Positions 27,659 through 36,998 of a stretch of 64,000 nucleotides of DNA are shown here, piece by piece. The position numbers were made by a program, and so were the translations under genes. The first letter of the stretch is position 1. Each line of letters opens with the position of its first letter. The notes below the pieces were generated by a model, which did not search any database, was not told the DNA's origin, and saw only the letters and a program-made list of their open reading frames with translations. Source of the DNA: Lawsonibacter sp. (GTDB taxonomy: Bacteria; Bacillota; Clostridia; Oscillospirales; Oscillospiraceae); the NCBI GenBank assembly GCA_022791995.1, contig JAAWAD010000030.1, positions 1 to 64,000 on the forward strand, read 5' to 3'.

Positions 27659-29371
27659 TTACTTGTTCACACTGGCCCTGAGGTACCCCTCTACGCCGGT
27701 GGCGGTAGAGAGGCCCATCGCTTCATCGGTGACAAGAGCTGCGTCGGTTCCCGTCCAGCGGCGGATATTGGCCCGGGTAGCCAGAACGGCAGAGGGACTG
27801 ACAGAAAACTCGTCCAGCCCCCAAGCCATCAGCAGAGGCAGCAGACGGGGGTCCGCTGCGGCCTCGCCGCACATACCCACCGGGATACCTGCCTCTTTGG
27901 CGGCCACAATCACGTTTCCGATGGAGCGGAGCACGGCAGGCTGAAGAGGGGAATACAGCTTCTCCACCTTTGCGTTGCCCCGGTCCACAGCCATTGTGTA
28001 CTGGGTCAGGTCGTTGGTGCCGATGGAGAAGAAGTCACATTCCTTCGCCAGGAGGTCGGCAATCAGGGCGGCGGCAGGGGTCTCGATCATGGCCCCCAGG
28101 GCGATGTCGGCGTCATAGGGGATGCCAGCCTCAGCCAGCTCTTTCTTGCACTGCTCCAGCAGGTCCCGGGCAGCCCGGACCTCCTCCACACAGGTAACCA
28201 GGGGGAGCATAATGCGAATGTTCTTTTCCTCCGCCCCCGCCCGGAGCAGAGCCCGGAGCTGTACCTTGTAGAGCTCCGGCCGGTCCAGGCAGTACCGGAT
28301 GGCCCGGTGGCCCAGGAAGGGGTTCTCCTCCTTCTCCATCCCCAGGTACTCAATGGCCTTGTCCCCACCCACATCCAGGGTGCGGATGATGACCTCTTTC
28401 CCGGCCATGATCTTGGAGACTGCGTGGTACGCCTCAAATTGCACAGTCTCGTCGGGCAGGCTGGTGCGGTCCATAAAGAGAAACTCCGTGCGGAACAGTC
28501 CAATTCCCTCCGCCCCGGACTGGGCTGCAGTCTCTGCCTCGGCGGCAGAGCCGATGTTGGCATACAGGCTATAGCGCGTTCCGTCGGCGTCCACGGTGGG
28601 CTGGTCCCGGTAAATCTCCAGGGCGGCGGTCTTCTCCTGAAACTCCTTCTGCTTTATCAGGTACTCGCTGCGGGTACGCTCGTCGGGATTGAGGACTGCA
28701 ACCCCCTCGCTTCCGTCCACAATCAGGCCGTCCCCGTCCTTCACCAGCTCCAGCATCTTGGGCACGCTGAGCACGGCGGGCAGCTGAAGGGCCCGGGCCA
28801 GAATGGCAGAGTGGCTGGTCTTGCCTCCAGTGGCGGTGAGAATAGCGGCCACATTCTCCTTCTTCAGACCCACGGTCATAGAGGGGGTGAGCTCCCGGGC
28901 CACCAGCACACTGCCCGCCGGCAGAGCAGACAGATCCACCCCGGCAGTACCCAGCAGGATGGACAGAAGTCGGGCCCGGATATCCTTGATATCAGCGGCC
29001 CGCTGGCGCATCATCTCGTCCTCCACGCCGGCAAACATGTCGGCGTACATGGTACACACGCTGTCCGCCGCCGCCTCGGCACAGACGCCGGCGTCAATGG
29101 CCTCCTGCATCTGGGAACGCATGAAGGGGTCGGCCAGCATGGCAATCTGGCCGGTGAGGATCTCCGACTCCTTCTGGCCCACTTCCTCCCGGATACGGTC
29201 GGCCATGGCGGAGGTCCGCGCCCCAAACTCCTCGATGCCGGCCAGCAGGCGGGCCTTCTCGGTCTCCTTCCCGGAGTAAGGGACCTGGGAATAGTCCAGA
29301 CTCTCCTCCCGCACACAGACGGCGCGGCCTAAGCCGACGCCGTCCGATGCGGCGATTCCTTTCAGAATCAT
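27659..29371 (-). CDS. ptsI: PTS Enzyme I (phosphoenolpyruvate-protein phosphotransferase)
   Basis: Transfers phosphate from PEP to HPr. The 570 residues are full length: HPr-binding helices, phosphohistidine 187 in GGKTSHSAILAR, and the PEP-binding barrel with GIGLFRTEFLF, the SIGTNDLTQY motif and the active-site cysteine in GMCGEAA. It lies between ptsH and mtlA in one operon under a DeoR-type regulator. If it is the only Enzyme I in the genome it would serve all PTS permeases; otherwise it is a mannitol-dedicated copy. Confidence 0.96.
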   Translation of the reverse strand: MILKGIAASDGVGLGRAVCVREESLDYSQVPYSGKETEKARLLAGIEEFGARTSAMADRIREEVGQKESEILTGQIAMLADPFMRSQMQEAIDAGVCAEAAADSVCTMYADMFAGVEDEMMRQRAADIKDIRARLLSILLGTAGVDLSALPAGSVLVARELTPSMTVGLKKENVAAILTATGGKTSHSAILARALQLPAVLSVPKMLELVKDGDGLIVDGSEGVAVLNPDERTRSEYLIKQKEFQEKTAALEIYRDQPTVDADGTRYSLYANIGSAAEAETAAQSGAEGIGLFRTEFLFMDRTSLPDETVQFEAYHAVSKIMAGKEVIIRTLDVGGDKAIEYLGMEKEENPFLGHRAIRYCLDRPELYKVQLRALLRAGAEEKNIRIMLPLVTCVEEVRAARDLLEQCKKELAEAGIPYDADIALGAMIETPAAALIADLLAKECDFFSIGTNDLTQYTMAVDRGNAKVEKLYSPLQPAVLRSIGNVIVAAKEAGIPVGMCGEAAADPRLLPLLMAWGLDEFSVSPSAVLATRANIRRWTGTDAALVTDEAMGLSTATGVEGYLRASVNK

Positions 29372-29386
29372 GCCGTCTCCTCCCTG

Positions 29387-29653
29387 TTACAGGTCGCCCA
29401 GGCCGGACTCCACCAGCTTGACCGCGGCCTCCAGTGCCTCTGTCTCCTGCTCCCCCTCGCAGCGAATCTCAATCTCGCTGTCCATCTTGATGCAGGAGGC
29501 CATCAAATTCATAATGCTTTTGCCATTGATGGTCTTCTCGCCGAACAGAATGGTAACGTCGCTTTTGTACTTTGCCATCTCAGCCACGAAGAGCTGAGCG
29601 GGACGCATGTGCAACCCCTGTGGATTGATGACCTTGACCTGTTTGGATACCAT
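29387..29653 (-). CDS. ptsH: HPr phosphocarrier protein
   Basis: An 88-residue phosphocarrier between Enzyme I and EII permeases. His15 is present in GLHMRPAQ, and the serine equivalent to the regulatory Ser46 is present in NGKSIM, so HPr kinase control is possible. It is the first gene of the ptsH-ptsI-mtlA run; the ptsI ATG lies 15 bases after its stop. Confidence 0.95.
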   Translation of the reverse strand: MVSKQVKVINPQGLHMRPAQLFVAEMAKYKSDVTILFGEKTINGKSIMNLMASCIKMDSEIEIRCEGEQETEALEAAVKLVESGLGDL

Positions 29654-29688
29654 AATAAATACATCCTTTCAAAATGAATTCTTATCTC

Positions 29689-29705
29689 ATACTGCTTTAC
29701 AGTAT
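29689..29705. promoter_or_regulatory. Inverted repeat upstream of ptsH
   Basis: ATACTG and CAGTAT (6-base arms, 5-base spacer) lie 36 bases before the ptsH start, overlapping a TATACT box on the minus strand. It differs from the AAAACAATC operator candidate at the regulator's own promoter. Confidence 0.4.
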
Positions 29706-29763
29706 ATAGAGAACATAATAAATGGGCCGGCGCAGTGCCGCACATCTTTGGGTCCGCTTGAAG

Positions 29764-30507
29764 CTACGCCGTGATGACCTCGGTATAGTCCAGATACTTC
29801 TGATCCGGCAGCCGGTCGGTGATAATCCGGGCCGCCTCCAGGGGCAGAATCCGAGCGGCAGTCACCCGGCCGAATTTGCTGGAGTCAGCCAGCATATAGA
29901 CCTCCTGGGCCTGTGCGGCCGCTAGGGCCTTCAGGGCCGCCGCTTCCGGGTCCGGCGTGGTAAAACCCTGGCCTACGCTGACTCCGCTGGTGCCCAAAAA
30001 TACCTTTGTAAAGTTGTACCGCCCCAGGGCGTTCAGAGCCTCCGCTCCTACAATATCCACTGTTCCCGGCTTTAAGAGCCCCCCCAGCACATAGACCTGC
30101 CGCTCGTGGGCAGAGAGCATCCCGGCAAAGTCGATGCTGCTGGTGACAAACAGAGCCTTGGAGTCCTTCAGGTGATTGGCCATATGGAGCACGGTGGTCC
30201 CTGTGTCCAGATACACCACATCGTCATCCCCTACCAGGGAGGCGGCATTCCGGGCGATACGCTCCTTCTCCCGGGCATAGCGCTGCTTGGTAGCCAGGTC
30301 GGGCTCCCGGGCCAGGAACTCCTCCTCCTCCAGGCTGGTAGCCCCCCCATGTACCTTTACCAGCCGCCCCTGCCGGGCCAGGCCGTTCAGGTCCCGGCGG
30401 ATGGTGGCCTCCGAGGCGCCCGTGATCTGGCACAGGTCGGTTACGCTGACCGTCTGGCGTTGGGAGAGCTGCTGCAAAATTGCCCTGGCTCGCTGTTCAG
30501 CCAGCAT
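29764..30507 (-). CDS. DeoR/GlpR-family transcriptional regulator
   Basis: A 247-residue sugar-responsive repressor. The N-terminal winged helix-turn-helix (TDLCQITGASEATIRRDLNG) is followed by a DeoR-type sensor domain with the sugar-phosphate site DTGTTVLHMANHL. Position between mtlD and ptsHI-mtlA makes it the likely mannitol regulator, taking the place of the PRD-containing MtlR usual in Firmicutes. The effector is probably a sugar or hexitol phosphate. A perfect inverted repeat overlaps its own -10. Confidence 0.9.
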   Translation of the reverse strand: MLAEQRARAILQQLSQRQTVSVTDLCQITGASEATIRRDLNGLARQGRLVKVHGGATSLEEEEFLAREPDLATKQRYAREKERIARNAASLVGDDDVVYLDTGTTVLHMANHLKDSKALFVTSSIDFAGMLSAHERQVYVLGGLLKPGTVDIVGAEALNALGRYNFTKVFLGTSGVSVGQGFTTPDPEAAALKALAAAQAQEVYMLADSSKFGRVTAARILPLEAARIITDRLPDQKYLDYTEVITA

Positions 30508-30547
30508 GGCTTCCGCCCCCGTTCAATTTGATTGAATTTGATTTATT

Positions 30548-30570
30548 GATTGTTTTTGACTAAAACAATC
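30548..30570. promoter_or_regulatory. Perfect 9-5-9 inverted repeat: candidate DeoR operator
   Basis: GATTGTTTT and AAAACAATC flank TGACT. The repeat starts inside the -10 of the regulator's own promoter, fitting autorepression. AAAACAATC occurs again at 30772-30780 upstream of mtlD. Confidence 0.6.
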
Positions 30571-30596
30571 CTAACACAGAACACGCAGAAAGTCAA
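30568..30596 (-). promoter_or_regulatory. Promoter of the DeoR-family regulator
   Basis: Minus-strand TTGACT and TAGGAT are separated by 17 bases; the -10 shares three bases with the inverted repeat. Between here and the mtlD promoter (30597-30852) no gene is seen. That stretch contains a CACAAAAA/TTTTTGTG pair at about 30619-30644 and one AAAACAATC copy. Confidence 0.6.
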
Positions 30597-30852
30597 ACCA
30601 TTTCCGTTCGATTTTATACACAAAAATCGGGCATATTTTTTGTGCATACCGCCAATCCAGCTGCAAATTAATTAAAATTGGAAATTGTTTCTTTGCGTCT
30701 CTCAAAATCCCCGTCCGCTGTCCCCCTTTGAACAAACGACTGTCAATGGACCTTTTTCCTGCTTTCAGACCAAAACAATCAAAAACGTGCAATATCACTT
30801 TTTTGCAGTGGAAGCGGGAAGGATATTTCGGCGCTTTTTTCCCGCCCTGCCC

Positions 30853-30882
30853 TTGCGGTCCCCCCGGAAAGCGTGCTATACT
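30853..30882 (+). promoter_or_regulatory. Promoter of mtlD
   Basis: TTGCGG and TATACT are separated by 18 bases, about 55 bases upstream of the ATG. Confidence 0.5.
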
Positions 30883-30936
30883 CTGGGACAAGGAACACCG
30901 GAACCTATATTTTGAAACAAAGGAAGGGATTATACC

Positions 30937-32097
30937 ATGAAACAGGCAATCATGATCGGCGCAGGCAACATTGGCCGCGGCTTCATTGGCGCCCTGCTGG
31001 AAAAGAGCGGCTGGCATGTCACCTTTGCCGATGTGGCCGAGAATCTGATCTCCGCCATCAACCAGCGCAAGAGCTACACCGTTCATATCCAGGACCGGAA
31101 ATGCGCCCAGTGGACGGTGGAGAACATCAGCGGTATCTCCTCCGCCGGCCCAGAGCTGGTGGAGGCCATTGCCGGCGACTGCCAGCTGATTACCACCGCC
31201 GTGGGACTGCGCATTCTGCCCATCGTCGCCAAGCCCATTGCCGCCGGCATTCAGGCACGAAAGGCCGCGGGAAACACTCAGCTGCTGAACGTGGTGGCCT
31301 GTGAAAACGCTGTGCGGGGCACCAGCCAGCTCCGGGACGCGGTATATTCCCACCTGAACGAGGAAGAACTGGCCTATGCCAAGGAGTATGTGGGCTTTGC
31401 CGACTGCGCCGTGGACCGGATTGTGCCCAAGGCCTCTTTCGAGAATCCCCTGGATGTTGCCGTGGAGCAGTATACCGAGTGGGACGTGGAGAAGGCGGGC
31501 TGGAAGGGCGAGCGGCCTGACATCCAGGGTCTGGGCTGGGTGGACAACCTGGACGCCTACCTGGAGCGCAAGCTGTTCACTTTGAACAGCGGTCACGCCA
31601 TCTGCGCTTATCTCGGCTCCCTGAAGGGCCACAGAACCATTGTGGAGAGCATTGCTGACCCAGCTATCGGAGATGTGGTCTATCAGGCCATGCGGGAGAG
31701 CGGCGAGGGCCTGATCCGCAAGTTCTCCTTTGACCCCGACACCCATCACGCCTATATTGACCGGATTTTTGCCCGATTCCAGAACCCCTTCCTGGAGGAC
31801 GAGACCCAGCGCGTGGCCCGGGAACCCATCCGCAAGCTGGCTCCCTCCGACCGTCTGATGAAGCCCCTGGTGACAGCGGACTCCTACGGACTGCCTGTAG
31901 ACCACCTGATTTTCGGTGGAGCGGCGGCGCTGCATTTCAACTGTTCTGAGGATACCCAGAGTGTGGAGCTGATGCAGAAAATCAGCAGCGCGGGTGTGGA
32001 AAAGGCTCTGGAGACCTACACCGGCCTGACCCCGGATACCCCTCTCTTTGGACGTATTCTGGACGTCTACCGCGCTCTGGCGTTGGCCAGGCAGTAG
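30937..32097 (+). CDS. mtlD: Mannitol-1-phosphate 5-dehydrogenase
   Basis: Oxidises mannitol-1-phosphate to fructose-6-phosphate with NAD+. The 386 residues have an N-terminal Rossmann domain (IMIGAGNIGRGFIG) and a C-terminal helical catalytic domain with the polyol-dehydrogenase motif KLFTLNSGHAICAYLG. It completes the route started by MtlA and is divergent from the regulator and PTS genes. The start ATG at 30937 follows AAGGAAGGGA. Confidence 0.96.
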   Translation: MKQAIMIGAGNIGRGFIGALLEKSGWHVTFADVAENLISAINQRKSYTVHIQDRKCAQWTVENISGISSAGPELVEAIAGDCQLITTAVGLRILPIVAKPIAAGIQARKAAGNTQLLNVVACENAVRGTSQLRDAVYSHLNEEELAYAKEYVGFADCAVDRIVPKASFENPLDVAVEQYTEWDVEKAGWKGERPDIQGLGWVDNLDAYLERKLFTLNSGHAICAYLGSLKGHRTIVESIADPAIGDVVYQAMRESGEGLIRKFSFDPDTHHAYIDRIFARFQNPFLEDETQRVAREPIRKLAPSDRLMKPLVTADSYGLPVDHLIFGGAAALHFNCSEDTQSVELMQKISSAGVEKALETYTGLTPDTPLFGRILDVYRALALARQ

Positions 32098-32114
32098 GCG
32101 AATGGACAGGCGCC

Positions 32115-32142
32115 AAAGCCTCCCTTGGCCAAGGGGGGCTTT
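32115..32142 (+). terminator. Probable terminator after mtlD
   Basis: AAAGCCTCCCTTGG pairs with CCAAGGGGGGCTTT (one G-U pair). A second hairpin (GGGGCCTG/CAGGCCCC, 32165-32188) lies just before the MATE gene. Neither has a clean T-run. Confidence 0.5.
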
Positions 32143-32220
32143 CCGCTTTCTTCCTATTTCGAAAGGGGCCTGCCCAAAGACAGGCCCCCATTCTGCATTT
32201 CTCTGCAAAGGAGCATCGCT

Positions 32221-33609
32221 GTGTTTTCGTATTTGAAGCAGGGGCCCGGCTTCTACCGGCAGGTAGTTCTGCTGGCCACCCCCATTATTCTGCAAAACCT
32301 GATTACCAGTACGCTGGGTATGGCAGACACCTTCATGGTTGGTCTTCTGGGAGAGCTGCCTATGGCAGCTGTGGCTCTGGCCAACATCCCTCTGTTCGTG
32401 GTGCAGCTGTTTGTCTTCGGCCTGCAAAGCGGCTCCACCGTCCTTCTCAGCCAGTACTGGGGCCAGCAGGACAAGCAGGCCATCAATCGGGTTATGGGCG
32501 TAACCTTCTGGATCGCGGGAACGGTCTCTCTGGTCTTTGCCCTTATTCTGTTCTTTCTGCCGGAGCAGTTTCTGTCTCTGTTCGGAAAGGATCCGGCGAT
32601 TGTGGCACTGGCCGCTCGGTACGGACGGATTGCGGGGTTCTCCTACTTCCTGAACAGCTTTACAATGGTCTACATTGCAGCCTTTCGAGCTATGGAGAAC
32701 CCTCAGCTGGGCATGTACATCCTGATGGCCTCCATGAGCTGCAACACCTTTCTGAACTGGGTGCTCATTTTCGGCAAGCTGGGCGCCCCCGCCCTGGGGG
32801 TGGAGGGAGCCGCCCTGGCCACTTTGATCGCCCGGGGGCTGGAGGTGGGCATCATGGCCCTGCACATCGGCCTCAACCGGGGATTCCGTCTGCACTTCCG
32901 CCTTCTGTTCCGGCCAGGCCTGGAGATGACCGCCCGCTTCATTCGGTACGGCGGACCGGTTGTATGCAACGAGACCCTGTGGGGGCTGGGTACCTCTGTG
33001 TTTCCCACCATCATGGGCCACATGGACGGCAGCCAGGAGATTCTGGCCGCCTTCACCCTGGCAGGCAATGTAGAGAAAATCTGTGCCGTCGTGGGCTTCG
33101 GTCTGGCGGCTACCGCCTCCATTCTGGTGGGCCGGGAGATCGGCGCCGGCCGAAGCCATTCGGTCTATCAGGTGGGTCTGGCTCTGGACACCCTGGCGGT
33201 GCTGTGCGGCGTGGTTCAAGGGGCTCTGCTGCTCCTTTTCGCCTATGTTATCGCTCCGGTCTGGGTCTTTCCTCTGTTCCAGCTCTCCCCCCAAGCCAGC
33301 CGGATCGCCTCTATGATGATTGGAATTTACGCCCTTCTCTCCCCCATGAAGGACTTTAACAACACCAACATTGTCGGGGTCCTCCGGGGCGGCGGGGATG
33401 TGCAGGCCTCCACCCTCATCGACCTGTCCCCTCTGTGGCTAGCCGCCATTCCGGCGGCCTTCCTTACCGGCCTGGTGTTCCGCATGGGCATTCTCTGGGT
33501 TTTCCTGTCCATCTGTCTGGAGCAGGTGGTCAAGGCAGCCGCAGGCGTATGGCGGCTGCGCACTGGCCGCTGGATTCACGACCTGACCCGCCCCACCCCT
33601 ATACGCTGA
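32221..33609 (+). CDS. MATE-family efflux transporter
   Basis: A 462-residue inner-membrane exporter with about 12 hydrophobic helices. The first half has the family pattern ILQNLITSTLGMADTFMVG, and a matching second half begins after ~residue 240. It probably extrudes cationic drugs or metabolites using a sodium or proton gradient. The start is GTG at 32221, seven bases after AAAGGAG; the longer in-frame ATG form has no ribosome site and overlaps the upstream hairpins. Confidence 0.93.
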   Translation: MFSYLKQGPGFYRQVVLLATPIILQNLITSTLGMADTFMVGLLGELPMAAVALANIPLFVVQLFVFGLQSGSTVLLSQYWGQQDKQAINRVMGVTFWIAGTVSLVFALILFFLPEQFLSLFGKDPAIVALAARYGRIAGFSYFLNSFTMVYIAAFRAMENPQLGMYILMASMSCNTFLNWVLIFGKLGAPALGVEGAALATLIARGLEVGIMALHIGLNRGFRLHFRLLFRPGLEMTARFIRYGGPVVCNETLWGLGTSVFPTIMGHMDGSQEILAAFTLAGNVEKICAVVGFGLAATASILVGREIGAGRSHSVYQVGLALDTLAVLCGVVQGALLLLFAYVIAPVWVFPLFQLSPQASRIASMMIGIYALLSPMKDFNNTNIVGVLRGGGDVQASTLIDLSPLWLAAIPAAFLTGLVFRMGILWVFLSICLEQVVKAAAGVWRLRTGRWIHDLTRPTPIR

Positions 33610-33620
33610 AGCACATACAA

Positions 33621-33650
33621 AGCAGCCCCCGGCTCTTGCCAGGGGCTGCT
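33621..33650. terminator. Hairpin between convergent MATE and kinase genes
   Basis: AGCAGCCCC and GGGGCTGCT form the outer stem. On the minus strand TTTGTATGT follows, which gives weak support for termination of the kinase gene. Confidence 0.45.
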
Positions 33651-33663
33651 GCTCTATCTCTTC

Positions 33664-36600
33664 TCAGGACAACACATTGTCCAGTGTATCAAACAGGACC
33701 TTGATATCAATCGGCTTGGCAATATGACCGTTCATCCCACTGTGCAAAGCCTCTCGCTTATCCTCCTCAAAGGCATTGGCTGTCATGGCGATGATAGGAA
33801 CAGAAGCCAGCCTTCGATCTTCCAGGGCACGGATCGCCCGGGTGGCAGCATAGCCGTCCATCTCCGGCATCTGCACATCCATCAGCACCAGCGTATAGTA
33901 GTTTGGCTGAGAGGTCTTCAGCATCTCCACCGCTATCTGCCCGTTCTTTGCCACCTCCACAGAGAAGCCGGCCTCCTGTAAGATTTCTGTGGCAATCTCC
34001 TGGTTCAGGGCGTTGTCCTCCGCCAGCAGGATGCGTCCTCCACGCACATGATGCGAGGGGAGAGGCGGTTCCTCACTTACAGTCTCCTCCGTGCTGACCA
34101 GAGAGCGCAGGCAGCTGCGTAGCTCCGACCAGAACAGGGGTTTGCTGCAAAAGGCGGTCACACCGGCCTCCTTAGCCTCCTTAGCCTCCTCCTCAATGTC
34201 CGACCAGTCGTATGCGGTAAGGACAATGATGGGCACCTCGTCTCCCATCTCCTTACGGATGCGGCGGGCAACCTCGACGCCGTTCATATCCGGGAGCAGC
34301 CAGTCAATGATATACACGCTGTAGGTGTCGTCCCGCATAATCGCCTGGTGCGTCCGAAGCACAGCCTCCCGCCCGGACAGGGTCCACTCCGCCCGCATTC
34401 CGGCCTGCTGGAGCATGTAGGACACACTGTCACAGGTGTTAAAGTCGTCGTCCACCACCAGAGCCCGGCAGTTCTTCAGCTCTCGGATCAGCTGGGGCTC
34501 CCGCTTCCCGGCGTGCAGGCGGAAGGTAAAGCTTACCGTAAACTCCGTGCCCACATCCTGCTCGCTCTTCACCTCAATGGTCCCGTTCATCATGTCCACG
34601 ATATTTTTTGTGATGGCCATTCCCAGGCCTGTGCCCTGGATGCCGCTGATGGTCGAATTGCGCTCTCGCTCAAACGGCTCAAAGATGCGGGATACAAACT
34701 CCTCGCTCATGCCGATGCCGGTGTCCTTGATGTGGAACTCATAGCGGGCATAGCCTGTGGGCGCCCCGGGCCGCTCCGTTACCCGGATACTCACTGTGCC
34801 CCCTGCGCCGGTATACTTCACGGAATTGCTCAGCAGGTTCAGCAGCACCTGGCTCAGCCGCAGCTTATCACAGTAAATTTCCTCGTCCAGCACATCCACC
34901 GCGTCCATGTACAGCTCCAACTGCTTGGCGTGGACGTCCGCCTGGATAATATTCCGCAGTCCGTGGAGGATGTCAGGCAAACTGCACAGGCTCTCCTCCA
35001 GGTGAAGCTTTCCGCTTTCAATGCGGCTCATATCCAGAATATCGTTAATCAGGCTGAGCAGGTGGTTGCCCGAGGACATGATCTTTTTCAGGTACTCCTC
35101 CACCTGCTCCCTGCGGTCGATGTGCGTAATGGCTAGGGCGGTAAAGCCAACAATGGCGTTCATAGGGGTTCGGATGTCGTGGGACATGTTGGAGAGGAAC
35201 ACGCTTTTGGCCTTGCTGGCGCGATTCGCCTGCATTAGTGCATCCTCCAGAAGACTCTTCTTCTCCATTTCCTGCCGGGTCTCCTCATCCACGCTTCGGA
35301 AGCCCAGTACAATCGCATAGCCCTCATCCTGCTCCTCTGTCCGCACAGCCTTCATCTGGAAATACCGCATAACGCCGTTGCACTGGGTGCGGTAATTGCA
35401 ATAGGACATGATCTTATCCTTCAGCTCTGCCTGAAAGGCCTCCAGGCTGCACATCCGGCGGAAGGCGTCCCGGTCGTCGGTGTAGACACAGGACTGTATG
35501 TACTTTTCTATGCACTCCTTCAAATGCAGCGGTCCGCTGAAGATATCGTTCAGCACCCCCTGCTCGCAGTCACTGATCCGCAGAGCGCTCCCCTGTCCGG
35601 TTACAGAGTCGAAGACGCAGACCAGATTGTAGTCGATGCTCAAGGCCTGGACCAGCTGCATCTGACGGCGCTCCCGCTCCATCCGTTCCCGCTCCTCCTG
35701 GAGCTTCTGGGCGGTGCAGTCCAAAAGGAACCGCTGATACAGCAGCTCGCCGTTCTCCTCCAGCAGCTTGGCATTGCCCATCACATGGAGGATTTCTCCA
35801 TCCCTGCGCTGAATGCGGTACTCCAGACTTACGCTGTCCCCAACCTTTTTCAGCTGCTGAATCGCCGCCCGGAGAGTATCCTTGTCCTCCTCCACCACAG
35901 AGTCCGCCACCATGTCAAAGCCCTCGGACTCCAGTTCCTCCTGGGATTCGTACCCCAGAATCTTCAGGGCCGCCCGGTTGACGCTGATCACCCGGGAGCC
36001 ATCCAGTGTATGGCACACTATGCCGCAGTCCATCGTGGTAAAAATAGTCTCCAGGGTGCGACTTTTCTGGATCAGCTCCTCTTTATAGGCCCGTTCCCGA
36101 GTCACGTCGATGGCCACACCCACCGTTCCCATAACGCTTCCGTCAAAATTGTACAGCGGGGACTTGTAGGTGGTCAGAAGGCGCTGTCCCTCTCCGGTCT
36201 GGATGGTTTCCTCGGATACGCCGGTCCGCCGGTTCTCCATCACAATACGTTCCGACTCAATACAGGCAGGGTCGTCCTGCTCCACATCCCAGATATAGGC
36301 GTGGCCCCGGCCCTGTACCTGCTCCTTGGTCTTGTTCACCGTCCGGCAGAAGCTGTCGTTTACCTTCTCGTGGATACCGTCTTTGTCCTTAAACCAGATC
36401 AGGTTGGGACTGTTGTTGATCACAGCGTCTAAAAAGTGACCGCTCTGCCAGAGATCTCTGCCCTGCTTGCAGGTCTGCTGCCACCGCAAAAGCCGAAACC
36501 GGAGTTCCTCCTCTTCCATGGGCATGGTCCAAATATCCTTGAGCTGGGACAGATACTCTGTCAACTGAGGAATCTGCAACTGCTCTGCCAGCACAATCAC

Positions 36601-36828
36601 CTCGGCGTCCTTTCTTTTATCCGCCAGAACCGCCTGTAGCTGCTGCACGCCATCTGTTCCCTCCAGCCCAACCAGAATCACATCCGCCTGTGCTATCAAT
36701 GCCGTCTCTGGCTGAGCGCTCTCTGCAAATGTGTGGGTAAAGTGTTCCAGCGGTGGCATCGCTTTGACCACCTCAAAGATTCGGTGTTGGCATCCAGTTA
36801 CATAGAAGTGGACGCGGCAATCATACAT
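33664..36828 (-). CDS. Soluble hybrid histidine kinase with two receiver domains
   Basis: A 1,054-residue sensor kinase without a clear membrane helix. Order: an N-terminal CheY-like pseudo-receiver (1-~120, no phosphorylatable Asp motif), two or three PAS-type domains (~130-480), HisKA with SHDIRTPMN (His550), an HATPase with NLLSNSVKY and GTGLGMAI, then two receivers with aspartates in IIDWLLPDMNG (~842) and LVLMDVQMPEMDG (~981). No HPt domain or output regulator is beside it, so its partner is elsewhere. The ATG at 36828 follows GGGAGGAAAGG. Confidence 0.92.
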   Translation of the reverse strand: MYDCRVHFYVTGCQHRIFEVVKAMPPLEHFTHTFAESAQPETALIAQADVILVGLEGTDGVQQLQAVLADKRKDAEVIVLAEQLQIPQLTEYLSQLKDIWTMPMEEEELRFRLLRWQQTCKQGRDLWQSGHFLDAVINNSPNLIWFKDKDGIHEKVNDSFCRTVNKTKEQVQGRGHAYIWDVEQDDPACIESERIVMENRRTGVSEETIQTGEGQRLLTTYKSPLYNFDGSVMGTVGVAIDVTRERAYKEELIQKSRTLETIFTTMDCGIVCHTLDGSRVISVNRAALKILGYESQEELESEGFDMVADSVVEEDKDTLRAAIQQLKKVGDSVSLEYRIQRRDGEILHVMGNAKLLEENGELLYQRFLLDCTAQKLQEERERMERERRQMQLVQALSIDYNLVCVFDSVTGQGSALRISDCEQGVLNDIFSGPLHLKECIEKYIQSCVYTDDRDAFRRMCSLEAFQAELKDKIMSYCNYRTQCNGVMRYFQMKAVRTEEQDEGYAIVLGFRSVDEETRQEMEKKSLLEDALMQANRASKAKSVFLSNMSHDIRTPMNAIVGFTALAITHIDRREQVEEYLKKIMSSGNHLLSLINDILDMSRIESGKLHLEESLCSLPDILHGLRNIIQADVHAKQLELYMDAVDVLDEEIYCDKLRLSQVLLNLLSNSVKYTGAGGTVSIRVTERPGAPTGYARYEFHIKDTGIGMSEEFVSRIFEPFERERNSTISGIQGTGLGMAITKNIVDMMNGTIEVKSEQDVGTEFTVSFTFRLHAGKREPQLIRELKNCRALVVDDDFNTCDSVSYMLQQAGMRAEWTLSGREAVLRTHQAIMRDDTYSVYIIDWLLPDMNGVEVARRIRKEMGDEVPIIVLTAYDWSDIEEEAKEAKEAGVTAFCSKPLFWSELRSCLRSLVSTEETVSEEPPLPSHHVRGGRILLAEDNALNQEIATEILQEAGFSVEVAKNGQIAVEMLKTSQPNYYTLVLMDVQMPEMDGYAATRAIRALEDRRLASVPIIAMTANAFEEDKREALHSGMNGHIAKPIDIKVLFDTLDNVLS

Positions 36829-36998
36829 GTCCCTTTCCTCCCTGTGCGACAATGCAAAACATTGGAATCTAAGGAAAATCCGACCAGAAAACGTCTCAAC
36901 TTTCTCTCAGGACAAAGAAAACCGAATTTTTTCACCCGTCTCTGACCGTTTTTTACCCGAAGAGGCCCTCTTCAGCCTGCCTCTCCGCCTTTTTTCTT

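Noticed and set aside
27470..29332. A 620-codon plus-strand frame opposite mtlA and ptsI.
   Set aside because: Shadow of Enzyme I and MtlA; no recognisable domain.
30841..30885. A catabolite (cre) site near the mtlD promoter.
   Set aside because: The nearest match (GGAAAGCGTGCTAT) fails the conserved 3' half of the consensus.
30571..33294. A 907-codon open frame on the minus strand opposite mtlD and the MATE gene.
   Set aside because: It is antisense to two well-supported genes and its translation is low-complexity His/Gln-rich, typical of the reverse frame of GC-rich coding DNA.
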